Assembly: GCA_032871835.1 (NCBI GenBank)
Contig: CM065300.1
Location: 9,443,768 to 9,507,767, forward strand
DNA: 64,000 bases
Direction of reading: 5' to 3'
Source of the DNA: Dipteronia dyeriana
Taxonomy: Eukaryota; Streptophyta; Magnoliopsida; Sapindales; Sapindaceae
Part shown: piece after piece, positions 50,197 to 61,130 of the stretch
Numbering within the stretch: position 1 is the first letter of the stretch
How the letters are laid out: every line of letters begins with the position of its first letter
The notes under the pieces: generated by a model
Told to the model about the DNA's origin: nothing
The model's input: the letters and a program-made list of their open reading frames with translations, nothing else
Database searches by the model: none
Position numbers and translations under genes: made by a program

Positions 50197-51507
50197 TAGG
50201 GGTGGATGCGATTCGGTTTTGGTCAAAACCGTATTAAATCGACTTATATTCGGTTTTTAAAATATGAATTGATTTAAACCATATTGGATCTAAAATCGAA
50301 TTGAATCGAACACCCTTTTCTCGATTCTATTCGATTTTGGACCTATTGGATTTATTGGGCTTCCATTGTTTTTTATTATTATTATTTCTTCATTTCTTCA
50401 TTTCTTTTTAACCTTTTAGCAACTATTATTGTGATCGGGCCTTTAGCCAACTGTTCAGTCCAGTTTAAGACTAAAGTTCAAATCAATCAAGCAATATTAC
50501 TGCATCAAATTTGAATCAGTTATTAGTTCATGATCTATATTTTTTTCTTAAAATATTTGAACTTTGTGATTTATTGTTAATAAGAAGTAAATCGATCTAT
50601 CTATTATTGTTAATACAAACTACACTTTATATGATCAATTTTTATAGAATTAATATATAAAAGATCAAATCAATAAATAATACATATAAAATCAGTCATC
50701 AGCAAAATTGAGACTACAAGCCGTAGCTATCTCTCAAAAAACACAAGGCAACACACCAGTACACCTCAACAACACAAGGCTCGGGAACAGAGCCAAAAAC
50801 CTAAACAAGAGACATAGACAACAACTATCGAGGATTTAAGAAACATGTATAGACACTATGCTTTTAGAATGCAAAATTTTTCCTCAAATAGCATTTGTTA
50901 TCCTCAAAATAACAATGTGTATCAGTGTATCAGTGTATCAATGTAATAAACAACATTGTGTATGTATTCATTCGGAATCCATAAACAAATAAATCAAATA
51001 AAATATACATAAATAAATAAATCAAAGTTACCGGATCAAAATAGTAAGTAGATGACAAAAAAAAAAGAAAAAAGTTAGAGAAATAATCTAGATCGGAAAT
51101 TCCTTGAAGAGAAACGGAATGGTGAAAGAAGAAAAAATACCTTGAAGAAGCGGGAATGGAGGAGGAAGTCGAGACTCGAAACCGTGGAGACTGGAGAGAG
51201 ATAATTGCAGGAGAAGAGAGATTTTTCGATGGGTTGGTTGGTTGAAGAATCGGCGGATGAGATGGGTGTGACTACGTGAGGTTTGAGCGACGAAGTGAAA
51301 GAATTAGAAAACTTAGGGTTTTTTTTTAATTTATAGGTCTGTTCATACGGGTCGCTTCGGTTTTGAAGACTGAAAATCGAAACTGAACCGTAGTCAATAC
51401 GGTTCATTCGGTTCGAAACGAATTGAACCAAATTCATATATAAAACCGAATCAAACACCCTTTTTCGGTTCAGTTCGGTTCGATTACGGTTTTTATACCC
51501 ACCCCTA
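50197..51507. mobile_element. 1.3-kb non-autonomous hAT element carrying a leader-like sequence
   Basis: A perfect 8-bp duplication GGTAGACT flanks it (50189-50196 and 51508-51515). The ends are TAGGGGTGGATGCGATTCGG and, inverted, TAGGGGTGGGTATAAAAACC. The subterminal zones repeat CGGTT, GAATCGAA and CGGTTC words. The middle has no transposase. On the minus strand 51330-51141 looks like a plant 5' leader: AAACCCTAAG, pyrimidine-rich, no ATG, ending TTCTTCAAG before GTATTTTTTC, a donor-like site. The element may have picked up a gene's first exon and intron start. Confidence 0.85.
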
Positions 51508-51548
51508 GGTAGACTAAAACAAAACCATACATATGATAAACTTGAACC

Positions 51549-51746
51549 TAGTGGTGTAAATAAGGAGCGGGCATAGATAGGTCGGCCCACTCGGCCTGCC
51601 AAAGAAGGTAGGTTGTGCCTAGCACGGCACGACCCACATTGATAGACCGTGCTGGGCCTCAGATCGAGGCATGCAGTGCCAGCCCGGCCCGGCCCTGCAC
51701 GCCTGGTCGGCGTGTCATGCCCAATCATCGGCACGACGGGCCAAAT

Positions 51747-51777
<31 letters not shown>

Positions 51778-52539
51778 AAAAAACATTTTATTTATATATA
51801 TAAAATGTTTTAAAGATAAATGATATTGAAGAGTATTGAACAATGGTTCATAACCCTTGTTTAGATAAGTAAGTTTTCATTTATCTTTCTCTCCTTTTTA
51901 TATTGGTTAGATCTCTCTTCAATGTTTTTATTTATCCGATATGAGATATGAGATTAAATACAACTATGGTTATAAGCAATTACTATAACCAATATTAGAG
52001 AAGAATACTATGTGAATGATATTTAATGATTATATATATATATATATATGATTTTTGTTCATAGATGGAAAAAATGGAAATTATTATATAATAATATAAT
52101 ATCAATAGTTGGTTTATTTGATTTTTTTTTAACAAAACCATTATTTAATTTTAATAGACCTCTCAACTCTCTCTATGTTTTCTATATTTAGATAAAAAAA
52201 ATAGACTCAAGAGAATATCATTATGTTATATACTTATATCAATGAATGGAAATGGAAATAAAAATTCAATCTCAAATCTCACATCGGATAAATAAGAGGA
52301 ATGGATAGAGATATGACCTATATAAAAATGAGAACAAAGTAAAAGAAAACATGCTTACTTGGAAAATGGTTATGGGCCACATCCCAATACTCTGTAATAT
52401 TATTAACAAATGTCATATTAAAAAAAAAAAAGTAAAAGTGGACCTGGCCCGTTTGGCCCGTCTAGCAGGCACGGCCTGCCATGGCCGTGCCTACTTGTCG
52501 GGTCGGGTCGGGTCGGGCCGCCCCAGTTTTACACCATTA
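51549..52539. mobile_element. 1.0-kb non-autonomous hAT element, perfect 8-bp duplication
   Basis: The target duplication CTTGAACC is perfect (51541-51548 and 52540-52547). The ends TAGTGGTGTAAATAAGG and, inverted, TAATGGTGTAAAACTGG match those of the transposase-bearing element at 55117-58871. The outer 200 bases on the left and 100 on the right are GC-rich with CGGCC, GGCACGGC and GGGTC words, and the core is AT-rich and non-coding. It probably depends on the same transposase family. Confidence 0.9.
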
Positions 52540-52547
52540 CTTGAACC

Positions 52548-54042
52548 AACTTGAACCTTAATCTTCTAAATTATATGTAAAACTTGATTCACTCTCATTT
52601 GATAATCGATTATATTGTTTTTTGTTTTCAAAATATCGAAATATAGTTTTTTCTTGGTTTTATATATGGTTGTTTGACATTGTAATATAAAATTATCAAT
52701 CAGTTTAGTTAAAATGATGTATTATAAATTATTACAACATTAGAAATAATAAATTATATTCAAAAAATAAATTCATAAATAAATAACAAAATATTAACTT
52801 AAAAGTATAATTAATAAGTCTAAGACCCTAACTTGTTAATAACCGAATGTAAATAATAGATTAAGGGTAATATTGTATTATATAATCCAACTAATTAATT
52901 AAAATGATACATAATTGAGTTGTTAGGTAGAAGATAATTATTAATTTAATGACAAAATTGTTTGGGATGTGTGACGGAGAGAGAGAAAAAGAAAGAATTG
53001 AGGTTTGAGAGTTGATTGATTGATCGATCGATCGATCGATCGATCGATCGATCGATCGAGAGAGAATGAGTTTGTGTTGGTTTGTCACACAGAGAGAGAC
53101 TAGTGTTGTAACGTGACAAAGAGTTGGATGTGAACCGGTGAGCTGAGTAATAATTTTTTGAACGATATTTACACCCTTTAAAAACTATATGCTTATTCTT
53201 TTCGTAAATATATCTCTAAAATATTCTAAAAATATATGTTTTATAATTAGATCTTATTTACTATTAAAAATATTTTTTAAAAATATAACATAATTATTTT
53301 ATTATTTAATCAAATTTATTTAAAAATTTATTATTTTATATCTTTTTATTTAAATAAATAATTTCTGTTTAAAAAAATATTATAATTCCTATAAAAAATA
53401 TTTGATGTCACTACAAATTTGTTTGTTTTTTTTTACTTGCCATTGTATTTTAACCTTTTTTAATTCTTTAATATTTTTAAGCTCAAAATCCTTAAATTCT
53501 ATCGAATTAAAAGATTACTAGCTCTCAAAACATAACAGTATATCTCAATTCTTTTGTTCTTAAAAAAGTTTTTTTTTTATAATAGAATTTTATTGTTTGT
53601 ATTGATTTTGTTTCACTCAAATTTAGTAGTAAATTGTTGATCAACTCAATCATTTTGTATTCCTTAAAAGAAATTGAAATTAGCGTTTAAAATAGAAGTC
53701 ATGGTTCGATAAAATAGAAAGGTTTTTATTATTATATTAAACAATTAATATAATTTTTTTTTCAAAGGATTGATATAAAACCAATTAATAATTATTTATA
53801 TGTACTTACAAACTATTTAGTCATTTAAATAATTTTATTCAAGGGTAATATTGAATTTGTAAAAATATACTAAATTGGAGTGGCTATAGGCCGGGTCAGA
53901 ACCCATTAGGATCCGTTCTAGGGAAAAATCTTTTTAAGGGTAATATCGAATTCTTAAAAAACTATTTAGTCATTACTCTAATTTTTTGTTGTAAATGGTT
54001 GAGGCTATAGGCTGGGTCAGCACCCATTAGGATCCGTTCCAG
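52548..54042. other. AT-rich spacer with (GATC)n array and a duplicated block
   Basis: No gene is supported. A GATT/GATC array lies at 53014-53059. Two related stretches (about 53835-53935 and 53940-54042) share AGGGTAATAT(T/C)GAATT, GCTATAGGC(C/T)GGGTCAG and CCCATTAGGATCCGTTC. Confidence 0.5.
53014..53059. repeat. (GATC)n tetranucleotide array
   Basis: Three GATT units are followed by about nine GATC units and then by GAGAGAGA. GATC is its own reverse complement, so the array can fold on itself. Confidence 0.95.
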
Positions 54043-54786
54043 GAGAAAATCTTCAGTGCACCGGGTGCACTGCTGAGTTGTGTACCTGATCACTAAAGAA
54101 CAGACATATGGTAAAAAATAAATGCCACATATGATTTTTGTTCCACATGTTTATTCTCTAGTGATCAGGTTAATGGTGTCCACGGTTCGGTTTCGATTAC
54201 GAACCGTTGATTCGGTTTCGGTTCAGTGGAAAGGCCAAACCGTAACCGGGATGGGGCGGTTTCTGTTCCGATGGTTTTTCGGTTACGGTTCGGTTTCAAT
54301 TTTTTGAAACCGAACGGTTCGATTTGTGAAACCGAACGGTTCGATTGGTGAAACCGAACGGTTCGATTTGTGAAACCGAACGGTTCGGTTCGGTTCGGTC
54401 CGGTTCGGTTTCTGTTTGGTCGGATTTTTTTTTCATATATATTGCCACGTGTCAGCACTTGATTAGTTGTTACATTATTATTATTGTTTTTTCATATATA
54501 TTGTCACTTGGCACAATTTGATTTGTTTATTTTTAATATAGCGAAACCGGCGGATTTTGGACGGTTTTTTGACGGTTTTTTTAGAAATTCTAACCGTAAC
54601 CGAACCGTCGGGAACCGATTTCTAACCGGTTTTGTAACCGATGGTTTCGGTTATGGTTACGGTTTTGAGAGGGCGATTTCGGTTCGGTTCGGTTCGGTTC
54701 GGTTTCGAACGGTTTAACCGAACCGTGGACACCTCTAGATCAAGTGCACCACTCAACAGTGCACCTGATACACTGAAGATTTTCTC
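54043..54786. mobile_element. Mutator-like MITE with perfect 9-bp duplication, split by a hAT insertion
   Basis: CCGTTCCAG occurs directly outside both ends (54034-54042 and 54787-54795). The terminal repeats are GAGAAAATCTTCAGTG and its inverse. Further in, the arms continue to match (GGTGCACTG, TTGAGTGGTGCAC and similar). Removing the nested hAT element (54171-54737) and one of its target copies leaves about 170 bases, a normal MITE size. Confidence 0.85.
54171..54737. mobile_element. 567-bp hAT element nested in the Mutator-like MITE
   Basis: The flanks GATCAGGT and GATCAAGT match at seven of eight bases. The ends are TAATGGTGTCCACGGTTCGG and, inverted, TAGAGGTGTCCACGGTTCGG. The subterminal regions are crowded with GGTTCGG, ACCGAACGG and CGGTT words, including a tandem array of about 24-base units at 54305-54385. 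No protein is encoded; open frames across it are repeat artefacts. Confidence 0.88.
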
Positions 54787-54904
54787 CCGTTCCAGAGTAT
54801 GGAGTTATAGGTTCGAATCATTTCCACCTCTAAAAAAAAATATCCTGAATTTATATAAGATTATAATACTTAAAAAATATATAAAAATATACAATCTAAA
54901 TTTA

Positions 54905-55105
54905 AAAATAAATATCAAAACGTGGTCACCACGTGAGACAACTAGATAAGCACAGATAAACCTTAACTTAACTCAATTACTCCAATTAAATGCCAAAATT
55001 ACAGGACCGATAAATAGGCTGATACGTATTTGATGTTAATATCTTCTCAGTGACAACTTTCTCCCCCGTCATCAATAACTTCATCTCCTCTATCTTTGAG
55101 GACCG
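54905..55105. repeat. Segment duplicated at 49770-49950 (copy B)
   Basis: Direct-orientation copy of the 49770-49950 segment with small insertions and substitutions. It ends immediately before the target site of the autonomous-type hAT element at 55117. Confidence 0.7.
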
Positions 55106-55452
55106 CGTCATTAGGATAGTGGTGTAAAAATGGGTCGGCCGGTGACAGGCCGGTCCGGCCGGCCCAGGAAGTTCACGGACCGTTTTGGGAACGGCCTGAG
55201 AAGAAAGAGGGTCAGACCGTGTGCCGGACCGCTGGTAGGAGGCCCGGCAGGCCGGCCCGCCTGGCACGCCAATCCGGCGTGCCAGGCCTGTTGGACCGGT
55301 CCGCCGGTCCGTTCAGCTTAATTTTTTATTTTATTTTTTTTCAAAAATTCTCCATCGGTTGGAATTTTTTTCTAGCCGTTGGAGGTAAAAAAAAATACAA
55401 AACCCCCCTGAAATCTTTTAAATTATATTTTGACCCACAAATCAAATTTTTC

Positions 55453-55460
55453 TATAAATA
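55453..55460 (+). promoter_or_regulatory. TATA box of the hAT transposase
   Basis: TATAAATA followed by a CT-rich stretch (CACTCTCTCTATCATTCTC) about 35 bases downstream, a typical plant start region. The transposase start codon lies 800 bases further on, so an intron in the leader is likely. Confidence 0.55.
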
Positions 55461-56250
55461 CTTCCATCCATTTCATTTTCCATTCACTCTCTCTATCATT
55501 CTCTCAAATCTCAATCTCTAATATATTCTCCAATTCTCTAAACTTTTTCATTCAATTTGGTTATTACTCTCTCTACAAAATTCTCTACATTTTCCACCAA
55601 CACACCAAATTTTAAAGGTACAATTTTGTTATTACTTTTGATCTAACATATTCTCATAGTAAATTTATATGTTTATGTTTAGATTTGAGTTATTTAATGA
55701 AAACATTTTTATTTAGTTAGTTAGTTTATCAATTTTTGGGCTTGAATGTTAGTATTATTTGTTTAGTTTATTAAGATTTTTAAGTTTAGTAGTAATTTTA
55801 ATATTTGTTATTAGTAATTTTAATATTTGTTATTAGTAAATTTAGAAAGTTAATTTGTATTACTGAATTTAATTTTTGTAATAAGTAAATGATGTATGTT
55901 AAGTGTAGTAATTACGTATGATATTGTTTTTTTTCATAAATTAAAATGTTTCATTTGTAGATTATGTTAGTAAATTTAAGAGTAGTGGTTCAAATCATCA
56001 ATTTTATGTTAGTATATTATGTTAGTAAATTTATCAATTTTATTTGTAGTAGTGAATTTAAAATTTGTTGTTAGTAGATTATGATTTTTTTGTTTATTTA
56101 ATTTGTTTTTTAAGTAAATTAATTATTGTAAGTGTCGTATTAGACTATTAGTTATAGTAATTATTGTTAGTAAATTAAGATTACTGTTAGTAAATATTGA
56201 TTTTTAATTTGACTATTAACTACTATAGTGCTTAAAATGTTATTCAGATA

Positions 56251-58331
56251 ATGGATCCTAACCAGCAGCCTTATTTTTCGGACGGTTTGAATATGCTCAA
56301 CGATGAATTTGATATTTCAGAACCGACCCATACTCAAGCGGGATCTTCTGGTTCCGGCGTTACACCAATATCACGTCCCAGAAAATTAACATCAGATGTG
56401 TGGCAATGTTTCAACATAGTCCAAATGACACTCCCAAACGGGATGTCTGGCCTCAGAGCTAAATGTAAGTTTTGTCATAAGGATTATGCTACAAGTACGG
56501 GGGCAACCGGACATTTGAGACGGCATATGCACAAATGTATGCCTGCACATGGACAGGTAGACACTACAACCCATACACAACTTCAACGGCACCCAGACGG
56601 GTCCGTTACAACGTGGCAGTTAGACGCCATGCACGCTAGAGAGTGCTTGGCACGATACATTGCACAAACTGATCAACCGATCAGTATTGGTAAGAGTCCA
56701 TTTTATAAAGAATTAATCACATCTGTATATAACCCCCAATATGAACCTGTTTCTAGAACCACCACTAGAAATGATTTGATACGATTGTTTGAAACCCAAA
56801 GGGATGACTTAGTTGCTGAAATACTAGCATTTAAGTGTCTCTGTTGCATTAACTTTTGATATTTGGAATGCATGTTCCAAACAGAACTATTTATGTGTCA
56901 CAGGACACTATTTAGATTCTGATTGGAGGATAACAAAAAAAAATATTTGGTTTTCGTCCTATGGATTTTGCACATACCGCAGAAAACATTTTTAATGTCA
57001 TAATGGAAGTTTTAGAAACTTATGAAATCACGCATCGCATTCTTTCAATCACATTTGATAATGCATCTGCAAATACTAGCTCTATTGCATTGTTTGTTGC
57101 AAGAAATATCCTGCAAGATGGAGGTTATTTCTTCCATCAACGGTGTGCATGCCATATTATAAATTTAGTTGTACAGGCTGGTTTAAAGCAGGTAAGCGAC
57201 CAAATAGATCGCATCAGAGATGCCATTTCTTGGATTTGCAGTTCTAATCCTAGATTCAGTGAATTCAAGAGACATTGTAAATTAAACGGTCTCAAACCCC
57301 GACGATTCCAAATTGATATGCCGGTAAGGTGGAACTCTACTTATTTAATGTTGTAAAATTATTTGGAATATGATACAACCATTACATATTTTTATAACAT
57401 GAAATTGACCGAAATAGGACAACTTAGTCCAAACATACTTACCACAGACGATTGGTATGTGGTAAAGATTTTTGTTCAATTTTTAAAGATTTTTTACAAT
57501 GCCACTGTAACTCTTTCCGGGGTATATTACCCCACATCTTCCCAGGTAATCCATCAGATAGTGGAAATGTCTGAACCGTTAAACAGTTATAGAGAATATG
57601 AACATCTAAGCGCTGCAGTTGTTGTCATGGAGACAAAGTTGAAAAAATATTGGGTTAACATTCCTCTACTTTATGCCTTAAGTGCTATAATAGATCTCAG
57701 GGTTAAATTATCTAGTTTAGAAGTTTTGTTTGAGTTTTTTGGTATTAATTTGTCAATAGATTATTCAGAACAAATTACTGACATTCGAACCAAGTTGTTC
57801 GAGATTTTTCGTATTTATGAGAGCAGGTTTGGCAACATTGACATCCCCCAATCAACATGACCGGGGACAGAGCCGAAGCAAACAAGTTGGAGCCTTCTAA
57901 AACGACGAAAAAAAGACAAATCAACAAGTACTTCTTCAAGGCAAAGATCTAGCTCATCTTCTTGTACCGAACTTATTAGGTACCTTGAAGCACAGTTCGA
58001 TGATGTTGAAGACAATGAATAGTTTGATTTGTTGTTATGGTGGAAGACCTATACATACAGGTATCCAGTTCTGTCACACTTAGCACATGACGTACTGGTT
58101 ATTCCAGTGTCAACGGTGTCTTCAGAACAAGCTTTCAGCACCAGTGGACGCATAATTAAACCAAGAAGAAGTTGTTTGTCTCCAGAGATGGTGGATGTAC
58201 TAACATGCCTTCGGGATTGGGAGCATGCTAAAAAAAGGTTACAAAATCTAACTGTAGATAAAGAACTTATTCTAAATTTCGACAATCTATATATTGATGA
58301 CCCTTCAGGTAGTGGTCAGGGCCAGAACTAG
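56251..58331 (+). pseudogene. hAT transposase with BED zinc finger and dimerisation domain, inactivated
   Basis: The first frame (56251-56859) holds a BED zinc finger around residues 48-95 (SDVWQCFN, CKFCHKDYAT, HLRRHMHKC). The RNase H-like catalytic part is spread over 56860-57860 (LTFDIWNACS, ITFDNASANT, HQRCACHIINLVVQ, MPVRWNSTYLML, YPTSSQVIHQI). The C-terminal hAT dimerisation domain is at 58029-58331 (YPVLSHLAHDVLVIPVSTVS, SEQAFSTSGRI). Breaks: a frameshift near 56835-56850, one extra A in the A-run at 56935-56943, a TAA at 57354-57356, a TGA at 57858-57860 with loss of frame, and a TAG near 58020. It is not functional as it stands. The order and spacing match plant BED-type hAT transposases. 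Confidence 0.92.
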
Positions 58332-58992
58332 GTTATACTTTTACATATGTATTTATTATTTACTTGTAAGTTGTAAAACGGTTGCACTCTTTTTCCCTTA
58401 CTAAGTTTTTATCCCACTGGGTTTTTCTTCGTAAGGTTTTTAATGAGGCAATCATGTAGATATGTATTACTGAATTCCATAAGTGAAAAATAAATAAATA
58501 ATTAAAAAATTGTTCGTTCTCTTTATTCATTTCAAATCCTAATCATTGTTCGTTCTCTTCATTCATTTTAAATTCTAAACCCTTAACCATAAACTATAAA
58601 CCCTAAACCCTAAATCCAAACAAACATAATTTGGAAAAAAAATTGGACCAAAAAACTAACCCGCCGGACCAGGCTCGCCTGGCCAGCCAGAAGGGCTTGG
58701 CGGGCAGGCCTGGCACGGCACGCAGGCACGGCCCGTCTGAGGCAGGCCTGCATGCCTGGCCGGGCCGGCCCTGCTACACCGAAGCGTGCCAGGCCCAGAC
58801 CTGCCTGTTTCCACAAATGGACTGGCCAGGCCGGGCCTAATGGGCCGGGCCAGTCCACTTTTACACCACTACATTATGATCGAACAATTTAAGTTCCAAT
58901 CCGATGTGTGACGTTGTTTTTAGAGATGTATATTAGAGAAATGAGGATGAATATATATACCCTCATCTTATCCATTTTGCGGGAGGTATATC

Positions 58993-59765
58993 TAAGAATG
59001 GTAATGGGTCAAGTTTAGACGGGTTTGGAAAAAATCAAAACCAAACCCACCCAGGAACCCACAAAATGTTGCGGGTTCAGGGTTTCACCCGTGAATTTTA
59101 GCAACATCCAGACCCATCCACGAAACCACGAACTTATGAGGATTTATTGTTCCGAAGCGACTCACTCCTGTGTGTAACTCGGTCCGAGTCAAACTCATTT
59201 ACCGACAACCATCCACATTAGTTTTCTTCTTTCAGATTTCAGAGAAAGTGAAAAAAAAAAAGTAAGAGTAAAACAGAGTAAGAGTAAAACAATGCTTAAA
59301 GCTGTCAAAGAAGAAGAATAGTTTTAATTTTGAAGAGAAAAAAAGAACAAATAAAATAAGTTGCGGAGAAAATGAGTTTTAATTTTGAAGAGAGTGTGAG
59401 GGTTGAAAATCGAGAAGAAAAGAAAATGAATACTAAAAATAAAAAAAGAAAAGAAAAATAATAATGAAATATATTTTAAAATCTGAAAAGATAAATAATA
59501 TGGTCAACTGTAGGTGATGTAAAAAACAAAATATAAATGTAATTATTATAATATTATTTGTTAAATAATTATTAAATCAAACGGGTTCATAGGTTCGGGT
59601 TCGGGTTTGTTTTTTTTTTCCTCACCCAAACCCGAACCTGTGACGGGTTGAGAATTCAAATCCAAACCCATCCCCTTGACGGGTTCTATTTTCACATACC
59701 AAACCCTCTCCAAGCGGGTTGGGTTCAGACGGATCCTACTGGTTCGGGTTTAATTGTCATCTCTA
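58993..59765. mobile_element. 773-bp non-autonomous hAT element
   Basis: Flanks GGTATATC (58985-58992) and GGTATTTC (59766-59773) match at seven of eight bases. The left end is TAAGAATGGTAATGGGTC and the inverted right end is TAGAGATGACAATTAAACCC. Subterminal regions repeat ACGGGTT, CGGGTTCGGG and CCCGAACC. The core is AT-rich and non-coding. It resembles the remnant at the left window edge. Confidence 0.75.
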
Positions 59766-60169
59766 GGTATTTCCATCCCCAACCCCAGTTTTCCATTTTT
59801 TTCGTTTTCCCCGTTATTCCCATTCTATCGTTTCTTCGTTTGACTAAAAATTATAAATAAATAAAAACAAAAAAACAAAAAAAACAAACAAACATTCCAT
59901 TACAAATATAAAATAAAATCAGTTAGTGCATTACAAATACAAAATAAAATCCATTATAAAATAAAATGTTTCAAATAAATCAAAGTTTCAAATGAGTTTA
60001 TATAATTAGGGTTATCAAAGAATAAAAAAAATAAAATATATATATAATTATAATTATATTTTTATATGTTTTGTGGAAAACGGGTTCATTCCCATTTCAA
60101 TATATTTGTGGGGAAAATGGGGAGATACCCCATCCCCATTCCTGTTTCCATTTGGGGATGAAAATCATA

Positions 60170-60220
60170 CCCATCCTCATCCTCATCCTCATCCTCATCC
60201 CCATCCCCATCCCCATCCCC
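60170..60220. repeat. (CATCCT)n/(CATCCC)n hexanucleotide array
   Basis: About four CATCCT-type units followed by four CATCCC units. The open frames across it read HPHPHP or PIPIPI and are artefacts. Confidence 0.9.
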
Positions 60221-60439
60221 ACATATTTCCTCATCTTCCCCTACAAAAATTCTCTAAATATGTATGAGAACGTGGAGATTTGGAGATCTAAGGAAAAATG
60301 TGTATCTCTAGTTATTTTGGAAATCGGATTTTTAATCCCAATAGTCATAAATATGGGATATAATAATACCACCACCACCCCTGTCTTTATTAGTCCTAGG
60401 ACTATTAGACCTATCGTATTTAATTCGTCTCTCTCATTT

Positions 60440-61130
60440 ACATATGTTGGGGATTTGAACCAATGATCGAAGAATCTTCATACATAATATACACACATAG
60501 CTCATATAAATTAATAACGTCTATAACAGAAAAATAGATGAAAGAAAATAAACCAATCACAACACAGGATATAAGTAGAAAACCTTAAAACAGGGAAAAA
60601 ACCATGGGTCGTCGGGACGACAGAGAAAGTTTCACTATATAATAAATTATTACAATCATATACTCTAGGATTCCTTTCACACCTCAACCCCAAACCACTC
60701 TCACAACGCTCACAAGATCCTCACCAAGAACCCCTTAATATCCTTTGAGACTCCCCTGAATATCACTCACGGATCTCTAACTTGATCCACTGATATTCTC
60801 TTAGATCCCTCCACGGATATTCCCTTAGATCCCTTACCCTGGAGTCTCCCACGGATCTCACCCACTCTATCTGATGTTACATGGTGTTCTTTTTGTTCCA
60901 CACCCTTAAATTTAATGATATAGATATTAGATCTATTTATACTAGTTACAAGTAGGTTAAGACAAAAGGAAATTCTACTCTTAAACGTATAACAATGATT
61001 TGTTTCACAAAAATACTATTTTCCTATTTAAGACAAGTCTTCTTGTTAAGGAGAAACTCTTTTCCTTCAAGCACAAGAACATCTCAAAAGAACATTTTCC
61101 TTTTCCGCCGAAGATTTCTCATTTCATGCA
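60440..61130 (-). mobile_element. Copia-type LTR fragment, minus orientation
   Basis: Read on the minus strand, it shows a CAAGAAGACTTGTC-TAAATAGGAAA segment, then TTATATAGTGAAA, CGTCCCGACGACCCATGG and a T-run. These words occur in the same order in the plus-strand LTR at 61860-62372. Its outer limit, TGTTGGGGATTTG on the plus strand, would be the end of the LTR in CAACA. No internal coding region is attached that I can recognise. Confidence 0.6.

Larger units (their letters stand above)
55117..58871 (+). mobile_element. 3.76-kb hAT transposon with decayed transposase
   Basis: Flanked by CATTAGGA and CATTATGA (seven of eight bases, 55109-55116 and 58872-58879). Terminal repeats are TAGTGGTGTAAAA at both ends. 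The outer 190 bases on each side are strikingly GC-rich, with CCGGCC, GGCCNGGCC and GGCACGGC words, probable transposase binding sites. A TATA box (TATAAATA at 55453-55460) and a leader with a likely intron precede the transposase frame that starts at 56251. The element is the probable parent type for the shorter element at 51549-52539. Confidence 0.92.
58872..60300. repeat. Older transposon rich in CATCCC/GGGATG motifs, split by a hAT element
   Basis: Sequence before 58985 (ATGAGGATGAATATA, CCCTCATCTTATCC) and after 59774 (CCATCCCCAACCCCAG, GTTTTCCCCGTTATTCCC) uses the same GGGGATGG-type words. This suggests one older element into which the 58993-59765 hAT jumped. The right part ends in a hexanucleotide array at 60170-60220. 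Its limits are uncertain. Confidence 0.4.

Noticed and set aside
51141..51330. 5' leader exon of the ankyrin gene
   Set aside because: Initially attractive, but it lies inside a hAT element with a perfect target duplication. Better treated as captured or element sequence.
51075..51734. 219-residue minus-strand open frame
   Set aside because: It crosses the boundary and target duplication of one hAT element and enters the GC-rich end of another, so it cannot be a conserved gene.
52981..53060. CRISPR-like array
   Set aside because: The regular GATC units have no spacers. It is a simple tetranucleotide repeat in a plant genome.
54165..54458. Minus-strand frame with repeated NRTEP/VRFHQSN
   Set aside because: Translation of the tandem subterminal repeats of the 54171 hAT element.
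56392..56592. Minus-strand 66-residue frame over the transposase
   Set aside because: Shadow of the BED-finger frame on the plus strand.
60071..60466. Frames rich in HPHP or PIPI
   Set aside because: Translation of the CATCCT/CATCCC array.
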